Assembly: GCF_024437745.1 (NCBI RefSeq)
Contig: NZ_JANFNY010000029.1
Location: 1 to 59,059 of the forward strand
Origin: Roseomonas sp. GC11
GTDB taxonomy: Bacteria > Pseudomonadota > Alphaproteobacteria > Acetobacterales > Acetobacteraceae
Length of the DNA: 59,059 nt
Direction of reading: 5' to 3'
The notes beneath the pieces are model-generated. The model saw nothing but the letters and a program-made list of their open reading frames with translations. It was not told the DNA's origin and did no database searches. This document shows, in pieces, positions 27,257-36,213 of the stretch; the first letter of the stretch is position 1, and the number at the start of each line of letters is the position of its first letter. The position numbers were made by a program, and so were the translations under genes.

Positions 27257-28261
27257 CTACATCCGCTTCAGCCAGATCTCTTCCGCCCGGTGCCCGGCCC
27301 CCTTGCGCAGCACCAGCCGCGCCCGCTCCCGCGTCGGCAGGATATTCTCCCGCAAATTGCGCAGGTTGATCTCCCGCCAGATGCGCCGCGCCACCGCCAG
27401 CGCCTCCTCGCGCGGCAGGTCCCTGTAGCGGTGGAAATAGGAACGCGGCTCCTGGAAGGCGGTGCGCTGGAGCAGCAGGAAGCGCTCCTCATACCATTGG
27501 GCGATCTGCGCCTCCTCGGCATCGACATAGACCGAGAAGTCAAAGAAATCCGAGGCCAGCGAGGGCGCCCCCGGCGCCGCCTGGAGCACGTTCAGCCCTT
27601 CGAAGATCAGGATGTCCGGCCGCCGCACGATCTGCCGCTGGCCGGGGAGGATGTCGTAGGTGAGGTGGGAATAGACCGGGGCGGAGACCTCCGCCTCCCC
27701 CGCCTTCACGGCGCTGAGGAAGCCGATCATCCGCCGCAGGTCGTAGCTCTCCGGGAAGCCCTTGCGCTGCATCAGCCCGCGCGCCTCCAGCACCCGCGTG
27801 GGGTAGAGGAAGCCATCCGTCGTCACCAGCGCCACGCGCGGGTGGTCCGGCCAGCGCGAGAGCACGGCCTGCAGCACGCGGGCGAAGGTGCTCTTGCCCA
27901 CCGCCACGCTGCCGGCGATGCCAATGATATAGGGCGGCGGCGCCGCCTCCCGCCCCAGGCCCGCCTGCTGCCCCAGGAAGATGTCCTGCACCTGGCCCAG
28001 CCCGCGCGCCGCCGCCACCTTCAGGTTCAGCAGGCGGGAGAGCGGCAGGAAGACCTCCGCCACCTCGTCGAGCGAGAGCGCCTCGGAGACGCCGCGCAGC
28101 CCCTCCAACTCCTCCACCGAGAGGGAGAGCGGCGTATTGGCGCGCAGCGCCGCCCAGTCCGGGCGGCTGAAGATGCGGTAGGCCTCGGGGCTGCGCGCCA
28201 CGCCGCGGCGCCGCAGCGCCAGCGGGGTGAGGAGGGCCGGGGTCTGGCTGGCGGGGGGCAT
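27257..28261 (-). CDS. coaA: Type I pantothenate kinase
   Basis: Phosphorylates pantothenate, the first step to coenzyme A. At 334 residues it has the P-loop [15 protein letters not shown] near residue 113 and the substrate region [19 protein letters not shown] and the conserved IFEGLNVLQ also fit the CoaA family. It complements coaBC at 2-3 kb but is not in its operon. The gene is divergent from the metallo-beta-lactamase-fold gene, and its start MPPASQT is the only reasonable one. A 154-bp gap to the chemoreceptor start shows no repeats or other signals that I recognise. Confidence 0.95.
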   Translation of the reverse strand: MPPASQTPALLTPLALRRRGVARSPEAYRIFSRPDWAALRANTPLSLSVEELEGLRGVSEALSLDEVAEVFLPLSRLLNLKVAAARGLGQVQDIFLGQQAGLGREAAPPPYIIGIAGSVAVGKSTFARVLQAVLSRWPDHPRVALVTTDGFLYPTRVLEARGLMQRKGFPESYDLRRMIGFLSAVKAGEAEVSAPVYSHLTYDILPGQRQIVRRPDILIFEGLNVLQAAPGAPSLASDFFDFSVYVDAEEAQIAQWYEERFLLLQRTAFQEPRSYFHRYRDLPREEALAVARRIWREINLRNLRENILPTRERARLVLRKGAGHRAEEIWLKRM

Positions 28262-28392
28262 GGGCTTTTCCTCATCGGCCCGGGTGTGCCTGATTCTGGC
28301 ACCGCTTTGCTGCGTTGCGAAGGGGGGTCTGGCCGGGCGCGGTGCCTGCGCTCAGGATGGCCGGCGAAGCACGGAGGAAACCTGCACCCCTC

Positions 28393-29424
28393 ATGACACA
28401 CGCACCCACGCACGCGCATGCCCACACCCTGCCGGCGCCGCCCGAGCCGGGCCGCCTCACCCCCGTCCTGCCCGGCCTCTTCTGGGCCCGCATGCCGCTG
28501 GATTTCGCCCCCTGGTATGTGAACCTCTGGCTGATCGAGGATGGCGCGGGCTGGCTGGCCGTCGATGCCGGGGCGCGCTCCGAGGCCACCCTGACCCATT
28601 GGACCCGCATCCTGGAGGCGGAACTGGGCGGCCGCCCCGTCACCCGCCTGCTGGTGACGCATTTCCACCCCGATCATGTCGGCTTCGCCGGCTGGCTCTG
28701 CGAGCGCGGCGGCGCCCCGCTGCTGATGCCGCGCACGGAATACCTGATGGCGCGCTTCCTCGCCCTCGACACGGATGAGGGGATGACGGGCCAGCAACTC
28801 CGCTTCGCCCGCGCCTGTGGCGCGCCGGAGGGGTATCTCTCCTATCTCGGCGGGCGCGGGCCGCTCTATGCGCGCTCCGTGGTGGCGCTGCCGCGGCAAT
28901 ACCAGCGCATCGCCCAGGATGACGTGCTCGCGGTGGGCGGGCGGTCCTGGCGGGTGCTCACCGGCGGCGGGCACGCGCCGGAAATGGCCTGCCTCCATTG
29001 CGAGGAACTCGGCGTGCTGATCTCAGCCGATCAGGTACTGCCGCGCATCAGCCCCTATATCGGCGTCGGCGCCAGCGAGCCGGAGGCCGACCCGCTGCGC
29101 GACTTCCTCGACTCGAATGCCCGGCTGGCGGCCCTGCCGGCGGCCACCCTCGTGCTGCCCTCGCATGGCGAGCCCTTCACCGGCCTGCGCGAGCGCGTCA
29201 CCGCCCTGGCCGACCATCACGCCGAGCGGCTGGATACCCTCGCCGCCGCCTGCGCCACGCCCCTGACGGCGTATCAGGCCATGGGGGTGCTCTTCCCGCG
29301 CGTGAAGGAGGAGCGGGCCATCGGCTTCGCCCTGGGGGAAACCCTCGCTCACCTCAACCGGCTGCTGGCGGAGGGGCGCATTCGGCGCGGGGAGGGCGGC
29401 GTGCCGCTTTACGAAAAGGTATAA
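28393..29424 (+). CDS. MBL-fold metallo-hydrolase
   Basis: A 343-residue metallo-beta-lactamase-superfamily hydrolase. The zinc motif HxHxDH is in THFHPDHVG. Further ligands lie in GGGHAPEM (His), SADQVLP (Asp) and PSHGEPF (His). A winged-helix-like C-terminal tail follows (LNRLLAEGRIRR), as in lactamase-B/LACTB2-like enzymes. There is no signal peptide, so a cytosolic thioesterase or hydrolase role is likely. The start MTHAPTHAH lies some 15 nt behind an AGGAAA site; an upstream ATG at 28357 cannot be excluded. Confidence 0.88.
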   Translation: MTHAPTHAHAHTLPAPPEPGRLTPVLPGLFWARMPLDFAPWYVNLWLIEDGAGWLAVDAGARSEATLTHWTRILEAELGGRPVTRLLVTHFHPDHVGFAGWLCERGGAPLLMPRTEYLMARFLALDTDEGMTGQQLRFARACGAPEGYLSYLGGRGPLYARSVVALPRQYQRIAQDDVLAVGGRSWRVLTGGGHAPEMACLHCEELGVLISADQVLPRISPYIGVGASEPEADPLRDFLDSNARLAALPAATLVLPSHGEPFTGLRERVTALADHHAERLDTLAAACATPLTAYQAMGVLFPRVKEERAIGFALGETLAHLNRLLAEGRIRRGEGGVPLYEKV

Positions 29425-29468
29425 AAAAAGTCTGGGGGAAGGAATTCCCCCAGACCCCCATCTTTTTT
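29423..29468 (+). terminator. Terminator hairpin behind the MBL-fold gene
   Basis: A perfect 11-bp stem GTCTGGGGGAA/TTCCCCCAGAC with loop GGAA, preceded by seven A and followed shortly by six T. It serves the plus-strand gene and may also act on the opposite strand. Confidence 0.8.
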
Positions 29469-29488
29469 CTCTCAGTGGCCGCCCCGGC

Positions 29489-29536
29489 GGAGTGCCGCGT
29501 CCCGCCTCTCCACCAGATGGCGGCAGCCTGAAAGAA
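29489..29536 (-). repeat. Partial family B copy behind dnaA
   Basis: GCCGCGTCCCGCC, then GGCGGCAGCCTGAAAGAA, ending exactly at the dnaA stop codon. The A/T hairpin half is missing and is replaced by the hairpin at 29423-29468. Confidence 0.7.
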
Positions 29537-31027
29537 TCAGGTTTCGAGCATGCGGCGGAGGAGTTCGACATCCTCGGCAAAGGTGCTGTCGGACTGCATC
29601 AGCTCGGCCACGCGGGAGACGGCATGCATGACCGTGGTGTGGTCGCGGTTGCCGAAGCGGCGGCCGATCTCAGGCAGGGAGCGGCTGGTCAGCTGCTTGG
29701 CCAGATACATCGCCACCTGGCGCGGCCGCGCCACATTGCGCGCGCGCCGGGCGGAAGACATGTCCGTCAGGCGGATATTGTAGTGCTCGGCCACCTTGCG
29801 CTGGATCTCCTCGATCGTCACGCGGCGGTCATGGGCGCGCAGGATGTCATGCAGCACTTCCTGCGCCGATTCCAGCGTGATCGGCCGGCCGAACAGATTG
29901 GCATGGGCGATCAGGCGGTTCAGCGCGCCTTCGAGCTCGCGCACATTGGACGTGATCTTGTGCGCCAGGAATTCCAGCACGCGCGGCGGCACATCCACCT
30001 CGGCGCCCTGCGCCTTGGCCTGGAGGATGGAAATCCGCAGCTCATAGGTGGTGGCGTGGATATCGGCCACCATGCCGCAGCCCAGCCGGGTGCGCAGGCG
30101 GTCCTCCAGGCCGGACAGGTCGGAGGGCGACTTGTCGGCGGAGACGACGATCTGCTTCCCCGCATCCACCAGCGCGTTGAAGGTGTGGAAGAATTCTTCC
30201 TGGGTGTTGTCCTTGCCGATCAGGAACTGCAGGTCGTCGATCATCAGCACATCGACGGAACGCAGCGATTCCTTGAACTCCATCGTGCTCTGCGAGCGCA
30301 GCGCGGCGATGAAGCGGTACATGAACTTCTCGGCCGACATATAGGCGACGTTGCGCTGGCCGTTGAAGCTGATGGCCCAGGCGATGGCATGCATCAGGTG
30401 GGTCTTGCCCAGGCCGACGCCGCCATAGAGGAAGAGCGGGTTGAAGCCCGGGCTGGCCGGCTTCTCCGCCACGCGGCGGGCGCAGGCATGGGCGAACTCG
30501 TTCGGCTTACCAACGACGAAGCTGTCGAAGGTGAAACGCGGGTCGAGCGGCGCCGCCCAGTCATTGCGCGAGTCGCTGCGCGCATCGCCGCGCGGGGCGG
30601 AGGCGACGGGCTCGGCCAAAGCGAGGGTGGACTGGGTGGGGCGCGGCTGCGGCGCGGCGCCGGCCAGGCCCTGCGGCGCCGGGGCGGCCAGATTCTCTGC
30701 CAGGGAAGAGGCGAGCGCGGCCTCGGCCTCCGGCGCGCGGCCCTCGGGCGCCACGCGGATCTCGACGCGGCGCACCCCCAGATTCTCGGCCGTCCACAGG
30801 CTGCGCAGGCGATCGCCATAATGGCTGCGGACCCAGTCGCGCAGGAAGCGCGTGGGCAGCAGGATGACCGCCTCCTCGCCTTCGATGGCGGAGAGGGTCA
30901 TCTGCCGCAGCCAGCTGCGATACTCGACCTCGCCCACTTCCTCGCGCAGGCGGCCGCGGATGCGGGCCCAGGCTTCCGCGATCTGCCCGGTCGCGGCGGC
31001 GGAGGAAGTGCCGAGCTCATTCTCCAT
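29537..31027 (-). CDS. dnaA: Chromosomal replication initiator DnaA
   Basis: Initiator ATPase that opens the origin, 496 residues. Domain I includes [11 protein letters not shown] linker rich in Ala and Pro (about 90-150) is domain II. The AAA+ domain has Walker [10 protein letters not shown] near 200 and Walker [11 protein letters not shown]. The C-terminal domain IV carries the DnaA signature [13 protein letters not shown]. The start MENELGTSS was chosen over MDRFLSPRE because it matches family length. It lies downstream of rpsT on the same strand, as in many alphaproteobacteria. Confidence 0.97.
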   Translation of the reverse strand: MENELGTSSAAATGQIAEAWARIRGRLREEVGEVEYRSWLRQMTLSAIEGEEAVILLPTRFLRDWVRSHYGDRLRSLWTAENLGVRRVEIRVAPEGRAPEAEAALASSLAENLAAPAPQGLAGAAPQPRPTQSTLALAEPVASAPRGDARSDSRNDWAAPLDPRFTFDSFVVGKPNEFAHACARRVAEKPASPGFNPLFLYGGVGLGKTHLMHAIAWAISFNGQRNVAYMSAEKFMYRFIAALRSQSTMEFKESLRSVDVLMIDDLQFLIGKDNTQEEFFHTFNALVDAGKQIVVSADKSPSDLSGLEDRLRTRLGCGMVADIHATTYELRISILQAKAQGAEVDVPPRVLEFLAHKITSNVRELEGALNRLIAHANLFGRPITLESAQEVLHDILRAHDRRVTIEEIQRKVAEHYNIRLTDMSSARRARNVARPRQVAMYLAKQLTSRSLPEIGRRFGNRDHTTVMHAVSRVAELMQSDSTFAEDVELLRRMLET

Positions 31028-31389
31028 GCGAAGCACCTGCCACCCTTCTGGCCCTTGGCCAAGCTGAAGCGACCCCTCGCGGGGCGACAAGAACCGGTCC
31101 ACAGGCGCGCTGCCCCGATCAGCCCCCAGCCCGGGGAGCGGGAAGGGGCCGGGACGACACAGACCTACAGCGCGCCGGACAATAGACGCAAATCACCGAT
31201 TCGCTTGCAGTGTCGGATTCAAAGAAGTGAACCCGACGACCGAAGACGACCGGTAACGCCGTGATGTAAATGGGTACTCTTGTGCGGCGGCCTGTTCTGG
31301 AAGGCTATCCCCCGCCGCGCCTCGGGCGCAACGGGTTCTTAGCGAGAACACGAAAGCCGCCGGTCACCCCGCAGAAAGTCGCGGTGCGA
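31028..31389 (-). promoter_or_regulatory. dnaA upstream region (362 bp, non-coding)
   Basis: The leader between rpsT and dnaA. It holds two GANTC sites (GATTC at 31198-31202 and 31216-31220), the target of the CcrM-type methylase common in alphaproteobacteria. I found no cluster of TTATCCACA-like boxes and no AT-rich unwinding element, so an origin is not supported here. No convincing -35/-10 pair was seen. Confidence 0.5.
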
Positions 31390-31668
31390 TCAGGCCTGGG
31401 CGGTGGCGCCCAGGGCCTTGATCTTGGCGGACAGGCGGGAGAGCGTGCGCGCCACGGTGTTGATGTGCATCACGCCCTTGCTGGCCGCGCGCTGGATCTC
31501 CGGCTGCGCGTCCTTGAAGGCGGCCTGGGCGGCGGCCTTATCGCCGCTGCTGATGGCCTTCTGAACCTTGGTCAGGAAGGTGCCGACGCGGGACCGACGG
31601 GCGCGGTTGCGCTCGTTGCGAGTGGCCGTCTGCCGGATGCGCTTGCGCGCGGAAGCCGTGTTCGCCAT
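31390..31668 (-). CDS. rpsT: 30S ribosomal protein S20
   Basis: A 92-residue basic helical protein that binds 16S rRNA. The sequence [18 protein letters not shown] and the C-terminal [20 protein letters not shown] are diagnostic. It is transcribed toward dnaA with a 362-bp leader in between. A single sequence one mismatch from a DnaA box (TTGTCCACA on the minus strand) lies upstream at 31794-31802. Confidence 0.97.
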   Translation of the reverse strand: MANTASARKRIRQTATRNERNRARRSRVGTFLTKVQKAISSGDKAAAQAAFKDAQPEIQRAASKGVMHINTVARTLSRLSAKIKALGATAQA

Positions 31669-31939
31669 GGCGGTGTTTCGAACCAGTCGTCTGTGTCTCA
31701 GGGACGCTCGCGGCCATGGGTTGCCCGATGGCTGCGCTGCGGGAAGGCGCCGCTTCTACCCGCCCGGGGTGTGCAGAGTCAATGCATGACGCCCTGTGGA
31801 CAAAGTCATGACGCCCGCCACCGGGCTGCATGGCGCAACCCGTCCCGCAGCCGGAATGCCATCAAAGCTTCGCGGAAGCGGCACGGCCCTGTCATTTCCG
31901 CCGCTTAGAGGGCGCCCCGGAATAGACCGGGGTCGGCAG

Positions 31940-33076
31940 GTGCCAGCAACCGCATCAGGAATCACGATCGAGGGGGTGGCACGGCGCTTCGGTGCCCAGC
32001 CCGTGCTCAAGGGGGTGTCGCTCCAGGTGGCGGCGGGGGAATTCGTCGCCCTGCTCGGCCCCTCGGGCTGCGGCAAGTCCACCCTGATGCGCATCATCGC
32101 CGGCATCGAACAGCCCGACTCGGGGCGTATCCTGATCCAGGGGCGGGATGTCACCGCGCTGCGCCCGGCCGCGCGGGATGTGGCCATGGTGTTCCAGTCC
32201 TACGCGCTCTACCCGCACCTGACGGTGGCGGAGAATATCGCCGTGCCGCTGGCCATGCGCCGGCTCTCGGCGGCGCAGCGCCTGCCGCTGCTGGGCGGGC
32301 TGCTGCCCGGCGCCCGCGCCGCGCGCGGGGCCATCGCCGCCGAGGTGCGTGCCGCGGCCGAGTCGCTCGGCCTCGGCGCGCTGCTGGCGCGGCGGCCGGG
32401 GCAGCTTTCGGGCGGGCAGCGGCAGCGCGTGGCGCTGGCCCGCGCCATGGTCCGCCGCCCCGCCGCCTTCCTCATGGATGAGCCGCTCTCCAACCTCGAT
32501 GCCGCGCTGCGCGTCCACACCCGGCGGGAGATCGTCGGGATTCACCGCCGCGCCGGCTGCGCCACGCTCTATGTGACGCATGACCAGTCCGAGGCCATGA
32601 CCATGGCCGACCGCGTGGCGGTGATGCAGGGGGGCGAGATCCTCCAGGTCGCCAGCCCCGAGGCCATCTATGCCGACCCGGCGGATCTGCGGGTCGCCGC
32701 CTTCATCGGCTCGCCGCGCATCAACACCCTGGCCGCCGAGGCCGGGGCGGATGGGCTGGTGCGCGTGGCGGGGCGGCCCATCGGGCTGCGCACCACGCCC
32801 GGCCCGGTCACGCTCGGGCTGCGGCCCGAGGCGCTCTTCCCCGCCGCGCAGGGCCTGGCGGTGCGGGTGGAGGCGGTCGAGTTCCTGGGCGATGCCGTGC
32901 TGCTGCATGCCCGCCACGAGCCCTGCGGCACCGCCCTGGTGCTGCGCCTGCCGCCGGAGCGGCGGGCCGGGCTGGCGGCGGGGCAGAAGCTGGCGCTGGG
33001 CTTCGAGCCGGACCGCGCGCTGCTCTTCGGCGCCGATGGCAGGCGCCTGCCGGCGCGGGACGTGGCCTATGCCTGA
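31940..33076 (+). CDS. ABC transporter ATP-binding protein, UgpC/MalK type
   Basis: ATPase of a CUT1-family importer, about 378 residues. Walker A is GPSGCGKST, the signature is LSGGQRQR, Walker B is AFLMDEPLSNLD, and the switch is YVTHDQ. A C-terminal TOBE regulatory region (about 290-378) follows. The start is uncertain: the GTG at 31940 (VPATASGITIEGV) fits family length, whereas ATG 31796 would add 48 atypical residues. It overlaps the next gene by 8 nt and starts an operon of two permeases, a binding protein and a phosphoesterase. Confidence 0.93.
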   Translation: MPATASGITIEGVARRFGAQPVLKGVSLQVAAGEFVALLGPSGCGKSTLMRIIAGIEQPDSGRILIQGRDVTALRPAARDVAMVFQSYALYPHLTVAENIAVPLAMRRLSAAQRLPLLGGLLPGARAARGAIAAEVRAAAESLGLGALLARRPGQLSGGQRQRVALARAMVRRPAAFLMDEPLSNLDAALRVHTRREIVGIHRRAGCATLYVTHDQSEAMTMADRVAVMQGGEILQVASPEAIYADPADLRVAAFIGSPRINTLAAEAGADGLVRVAGRPIGLRTTPGPVTLGLRPEALFPAAQGLAVRVEAVEFLGDAVLLHARHEPCGTALVLRLPPERRAGLAAGQKLALGFEPDRALLFGADGRRLPARDVAYA

Positions 33077-34070
33077 GCTGCTGGAGGCCGAGGCCAGGGA
33101 GGGCGCCGCCCTCCCTGGACCCTCCCGCCGGGGTGGCACGGCCACCCCGGACCCCGCGAACGGAAGGGAGGTCCAGGAACCTCAGGTTCCTGGCGGGGGT
33201 CCAGGGGGCGGCGCCCCCTGGCTGCTCCTGACCCTCCCCGCCATCCTGGCCTATGTGGTGCTGCTGCTGCTGCCGACCCTGGCCGCCATGGCCCTGGCCT
33301 TCACCGATTACGAACTGGGCGCCGGTGGCTTCGCCTGGATCGGCCTCGACAATTTCGCCGAGCTGCTGCGCGACCGCGGCTTCCGCCAGTCCTTCGCCAA
33401 CACGCTGTTCTATGTGGCGGTGGTCACGCCCGGCTCGATCTTCGGCGCCCTGGCCATCGCCCTGCTGATCGAGGGCGGGCGGCGCGGGCGCACCCTGTTC
33501 CGTGCCCTCTTCTTCCTGCCCGTGGTATCGCTGACGGTGGCCATGGCCACGGCCTGGCAATACCTGCTGCACCCCACCATCGGCCCGCTCAACGCCATGC
33601 TGCGGCAGGTGGGGGTGGCGGGGCCGGCCTGGCTCTCCGACTCGGGCATGGTGATGTGGTCCCTGGCCGGCATCGGCATCTGGGAGAATCTCGGCTTCAA
33701 CCTCGTGCTCTTCCTGGCCGGGCTGACCGCCATCCCGCGCGAGCTTTACGCGGCGGCGGAGGTGGATGGCGCGGGCTCGGCCTGGGCGCGCTTCCGCCTC
33801 GTCACCTGGCCGATGCTGGGGCCGACCACGCTCTTCATCCTCACCATCACCATGATCCGCGCCGTGCGCGTCTTCGACACGGTGAAGGTGCTGACCCAGG
33901 GCGGCCCGGCCAAGGCCTCCGAGGTGCTGCTGCACACCATGTACCAGGAAGGCTTCACCTTCTTCCGCCTCGGCTATTCCGCCGCCATCACCCTGGTCTT
34001 CCTGGTGATCGTGCTGGCGCTGATGTGGCTGCAGACGCGCCTCCTCGACAAGCGGGTGCACTATGCCTGA
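33069..34070 (+). CDS. ABC sugar/glycerol-3-phosphate permease, UgpA type
   Basis: A 333-residue inner-membrane permease. The six-helix core begins at LLLTLPAILAYVVLLLL (about residue 51), and the MetI-type EAA loop reads YAAAEVDGAGSAWARFRLVTWP (first 20 shown in part). Residues about 11-49 are Gly/Pro/Ala-rich and are encoded by an inserted palindromic cassette at 33097-33222. They are not part of the permease fold. The gene overlaps the ATPase gene by 8 nt and the next permease by 8 nt, both through ATGCCTGA-type junctions. Confidence 0.93.
   Translation: MPELLEAEAREGAALPGPSRRGGTATPDPANGREVQEPQVPGGGPGGGAPWLLLTLPAILAYVVLLLLPTLAAMALAFTDYELGAGGFAWIGLDNFAELLRDRGFRQSFANTLFYVAVVTPGSIFGALAIALLIEGGRRGRTLFRALFFLPVVSLTVAMATAWQYLLHPTIGPLNAMLRQVGVAGPAWLSDSGMVMWSLAGIGIWENLGFNLVLFLAGLTAIPRELYAAAEVDGAGSAWARFRLVTWPMLGPTTLFILTITMIRAVRVFDTVKVLTQGGPAKASEVLLHTMYQEGFTFFRLGYSAAITLVFLVIVLALMWLQTRLLDKRVHYA
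33097..33222 (+). repeat. Family A cassette inside the permease coding sequence
   Basis: CCAGGGAGGGCGCCGCCCTCCCTGG, then GGGGTGGCACGGCCACCCC and GGACCCCGC, then an inverted module with CCAGGAACCTCAGGTTCCTGG and CCAGGGGGCGGCGCCCCCTGG. It begins 20 nt after the ATPase stop and is read in frame as the permease N-terminus. Confidence 0.85.
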
Positions 34071-34902
34071 GCGCGATACCCCCTGGCTGCGCGACCTGCC
34101 GCGCCTCGGCCTGCTCGCCCTGCTCGGGCTGCTGCTGCTGCTGCCCTATCTCTGGATGGTCTCGGCCAGCCTGAAGCCGGCGGAGGAGATCTTCTCCGCC
34201 AGCCTCTCCCTCTGGCCGAAAACCTTCGCCGCCGCGCGCAACTATGGCGCGGTGTTCGAGAGGCTGCCGGTGCTGCACTACCTGTGGAACGGCGTCATCG
34301 TCTGCGGCGGCATCCTGGCCTTCCAGCTGCTCTTCGCCATTCCCGCCGGCTATGCCCTGGCCAAGCTGGAATTCCGCGGGCGGGAGGTGCTGTTCGGCGC
34401 CGTCATGCTCGGGCTGCTGGTGCCGCCGCATGTGCCGGCCCTGCCGCTCTTCGCCGGCTTCAGCGCGCTGGGCCTGCTCGACAGCTACACGGCGCTGATC
34501 GCGCCCTCCACCATTTCCGTCTTCGCCATCTTCCTGTTCCGCCAGTTCTTCAAGGCGCTGCCGGATGAGCTGATCCACGCCGCGCGGCTGGACGGCATGG
34601 GGGAGATGGCCATCGTCTGGCGCGTCATCCTGCCGAATGCCTGGCCGGCCGCCACGGCCTTCGCCATCTTCTCGGTGGTGGCGCACTGGAACGACCTGTT
34701 CTGGCCGCTGATCGTGGTCAATGGCCCGCAGCACGCGACGCCCGCGCTGGGCGTCCTCTTCTTCCGCACCAGCGAGGGGGATGACGATATCGGCATGCTC
34801 ATGGCCGCCGCCGTCATCATGACCGCCCCCCTGGTCCTGGCCTTCCTGCTGGCGCAGCGGCGCTTCGTGGAAGGCATCGCCACCACCGGCCTCAAGGGCT
34901 GA
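34063..34902 (+). CDS. ABC sugar/glycerol-3-phosphate permease, UgpE type
   Basis: A 279-residue partner permease with six predicted membrane segments. A first helix at about 12-32 (GLLALLGLLLLLPYLWMV) is followed by SASLKPAEEIF, typical of the CUT1 second permease. The EAA loop reads IHAARLDGMGEMAIVWRVIL. It pairs with the upstream permease to form the channel. A binding-protein gene follows 18 nt after the stop. Confidence 0.95.
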   Translation: MPERDTPWLRDLPRLGLLALLGLLLLLPYLWMVSASLKPAEEIFSASLSLWPKTFAAARNYGAVFERLPVLHYLWNGVIVCGGILAFQLLFAIPAGYALAKLEFRGREVLFGAVMLGLLVPPHVPALPLFAGFSALGLLDSYTALIAPSTISVFAIFLFRQFFKALPDELIHAARLDGMGEMAIVWRVILPNAWPAATAFAIFSVVAHWNDLFWPLIVVNGPQHATPALGVLFFRTSEGDDDIGMLMAAAVIMTAPLVLAFLLAQRRFVEGIATTGLKG

Positions 34903-34920
34903 CACCGGAGAGACCCCGCC

Positions 34921-36210
34921 ATGACCCCTTCCTTCAGCCGCCGCCAGGCGCTGCTGCTCTCGGCCGGCACGCTCGCCGGCCTCGCCGCCCCGCGCCTCCT
35001 CCGCGCCCAAGGGCAGACGGAGATCACCGTCCACTACGCCCAGCCCTTCATCTACAAGGAGGCCTATGACGCGATGCTGGCCGCCTTCGCCAAGGCGGAG
35101 CCGGGCATCAAGGTGACCTATGTCACCACCCCGAACTATGAGGAGGGCGCGCAGCTCATCCTGCGCCAGGCCAGCACGGGGCAGTTGCCGGACCTCTCCT
35201 ACCAGGGCTTCAACCGCCTGCGCATCTTCGCCGAGCGCGGCCTCGCCCAGGATCTGGCGCCGCTGCTGGCCCAGGAGGGCCGCCCGGAGCAGCAGGGCTA
35301 TACGCCGAACTTCCTGGCCCTCGGCCAGTTCGGCGGCATCCAGGCGGGGCTGGCCTATGCCGCCTCCAACCCGGTCTGCTACTTCAACGCCGACCTCGTC
35401 CGCCGCGCCGGTGGCAACCCGGACCAGTTCCCGACGGACTGGAACGGCGTGCTCGACCTCGCCGCGCGCATCAAGCGCCTGGGCGATGGCCATGAGGGGC
35501 TGTGGTTCACCTGGAACGGCGATGACTGGATGTTCTCCGCCCTGCTCTTCGGCCATGGCGGCCGGATGCTGGCGGCGGATGAGCGCGATGTGGGCTTCGC
35601 CGGCCCCGAGGGCCTCGGCGCCCTGACCCTGCTGGAGCGCATGGTGAAGGAAGGCGGCATGCCCAACCTGACCGCCCCGGCGGCGCGGCAGGCCTTCGCC
35701 GCCGGCAAGCTCGGCATGATCTTCCAGACCACGGCGCTGGTGCGCGGCACGCTGGCCAATGTCGGCAACAGCTTCGAGCTGCGCACCACCACCATGCCGG
35801 TGATCGACCGCGAGAAGGGCCGCCTGCCCACCGGCGGCGCCGCCGGCATGCTGCTGGCCAGGGACCCGGCGAAGCGCGAGGCGGCGTGGAAGTTCCTGCG
35901 CTTCTCCACCGGCCCCGAGGGGCAGGCGATGATGGTGAAGAACACCGGCTACCTGCCCTGCAACCAGCTCGCCATCGACCAGCCGCAGTATCTGGCGGCG
36001 TTCTACAAGGACAACCCGCTCTTCGTGCCGGCGGTGAAGCAGATCCCCATCTCGGTGCCCTGGTATGCCTTCCCCGGCACCAACAGCGTGCGCGTGACGC
36101 AGACCATGGTGGACAACCTGGCCCGCATCGTCGAGCAGCGCGCCACCCCGGCCGAGGTGCAGGCCGACATGGCCGCCGAGGTGCGCCGCCTGCTGCCGCG
36201 CAAGGCCTGA
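34921..36210 (+). CDS. Extracellular solute-binding protein, UgpB type
   Basis: A 429-residue periplasmic binding protein of family 1. The leader has a Tat-like SRRQALLLSAG and a probable cleavage after LLRAQ. The mature part opens ITVHYAQPFIYKEAYDAML and contains the family pattern with LPDLSYQG and YFNADLVRRAGG. An Arg/Tyr/Trp-rich cleft is expected but cannot be read from sequence. It delivers ligand to the two permeases encoded just upstream. Glycerol-3-phosphate or its diesters are the favoured ligands from operon context, with other sugars possible. Confidence 0.92.
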   Translation: MTPSFSRRQALLLSAGTLAGLAAPRLLRAQGQTEITVHYAQPFIYKEAYDAMLAAFAKAEPGIKVTYVTTPNYEEGAQLILRQASTGQLPDLSYQGFNRLRIFAERGLAQDLAPLLAQEGRPEQQGYTPNFLALGQFGGIQAGLAYAASNPVCYFNADLVRRAGGNPDQFPTDWNGVLDLAARIKRLGDGHEGLWFTWNGDDWMFSALLFGHGGRMLAADERDVGFAGPEGLGALTLLERMVKEGGMPNLTAPAARQAFAAGKLGMIFQTTALVRGTLANVGNSFELRTTTMPVIDREKGRLPTGGAAGMLLARDPAKREAAWKFLRFSTGPEGQAMMVKNTGYLPCNQLAIDQPQYLAAFYKDNPLFVPAVKQIPISVPWYAFPGTNSVRVTQTMVDNLARIVEQRATPAEVQADMAAEVRRLLPRKA

Positions 36211-36213
36211 GCC

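Noticed and set aside
31028-31389. Replication origin upstream of dnaA
   Set aside because: No cluster of DnaA boxes and no AT-rich unwinding stretch. One near-match at 31794 and a 6-of-9 match near 31098 are not enough.
32670-33068. Upstream extension of the first permease gene to 32670
   Set aside because: This frame lies entirely opposite in phase within the ATPase coding sequence. The overlapping ATG at 33069 fits the ATGCCTGA junction also used between the two permeases.
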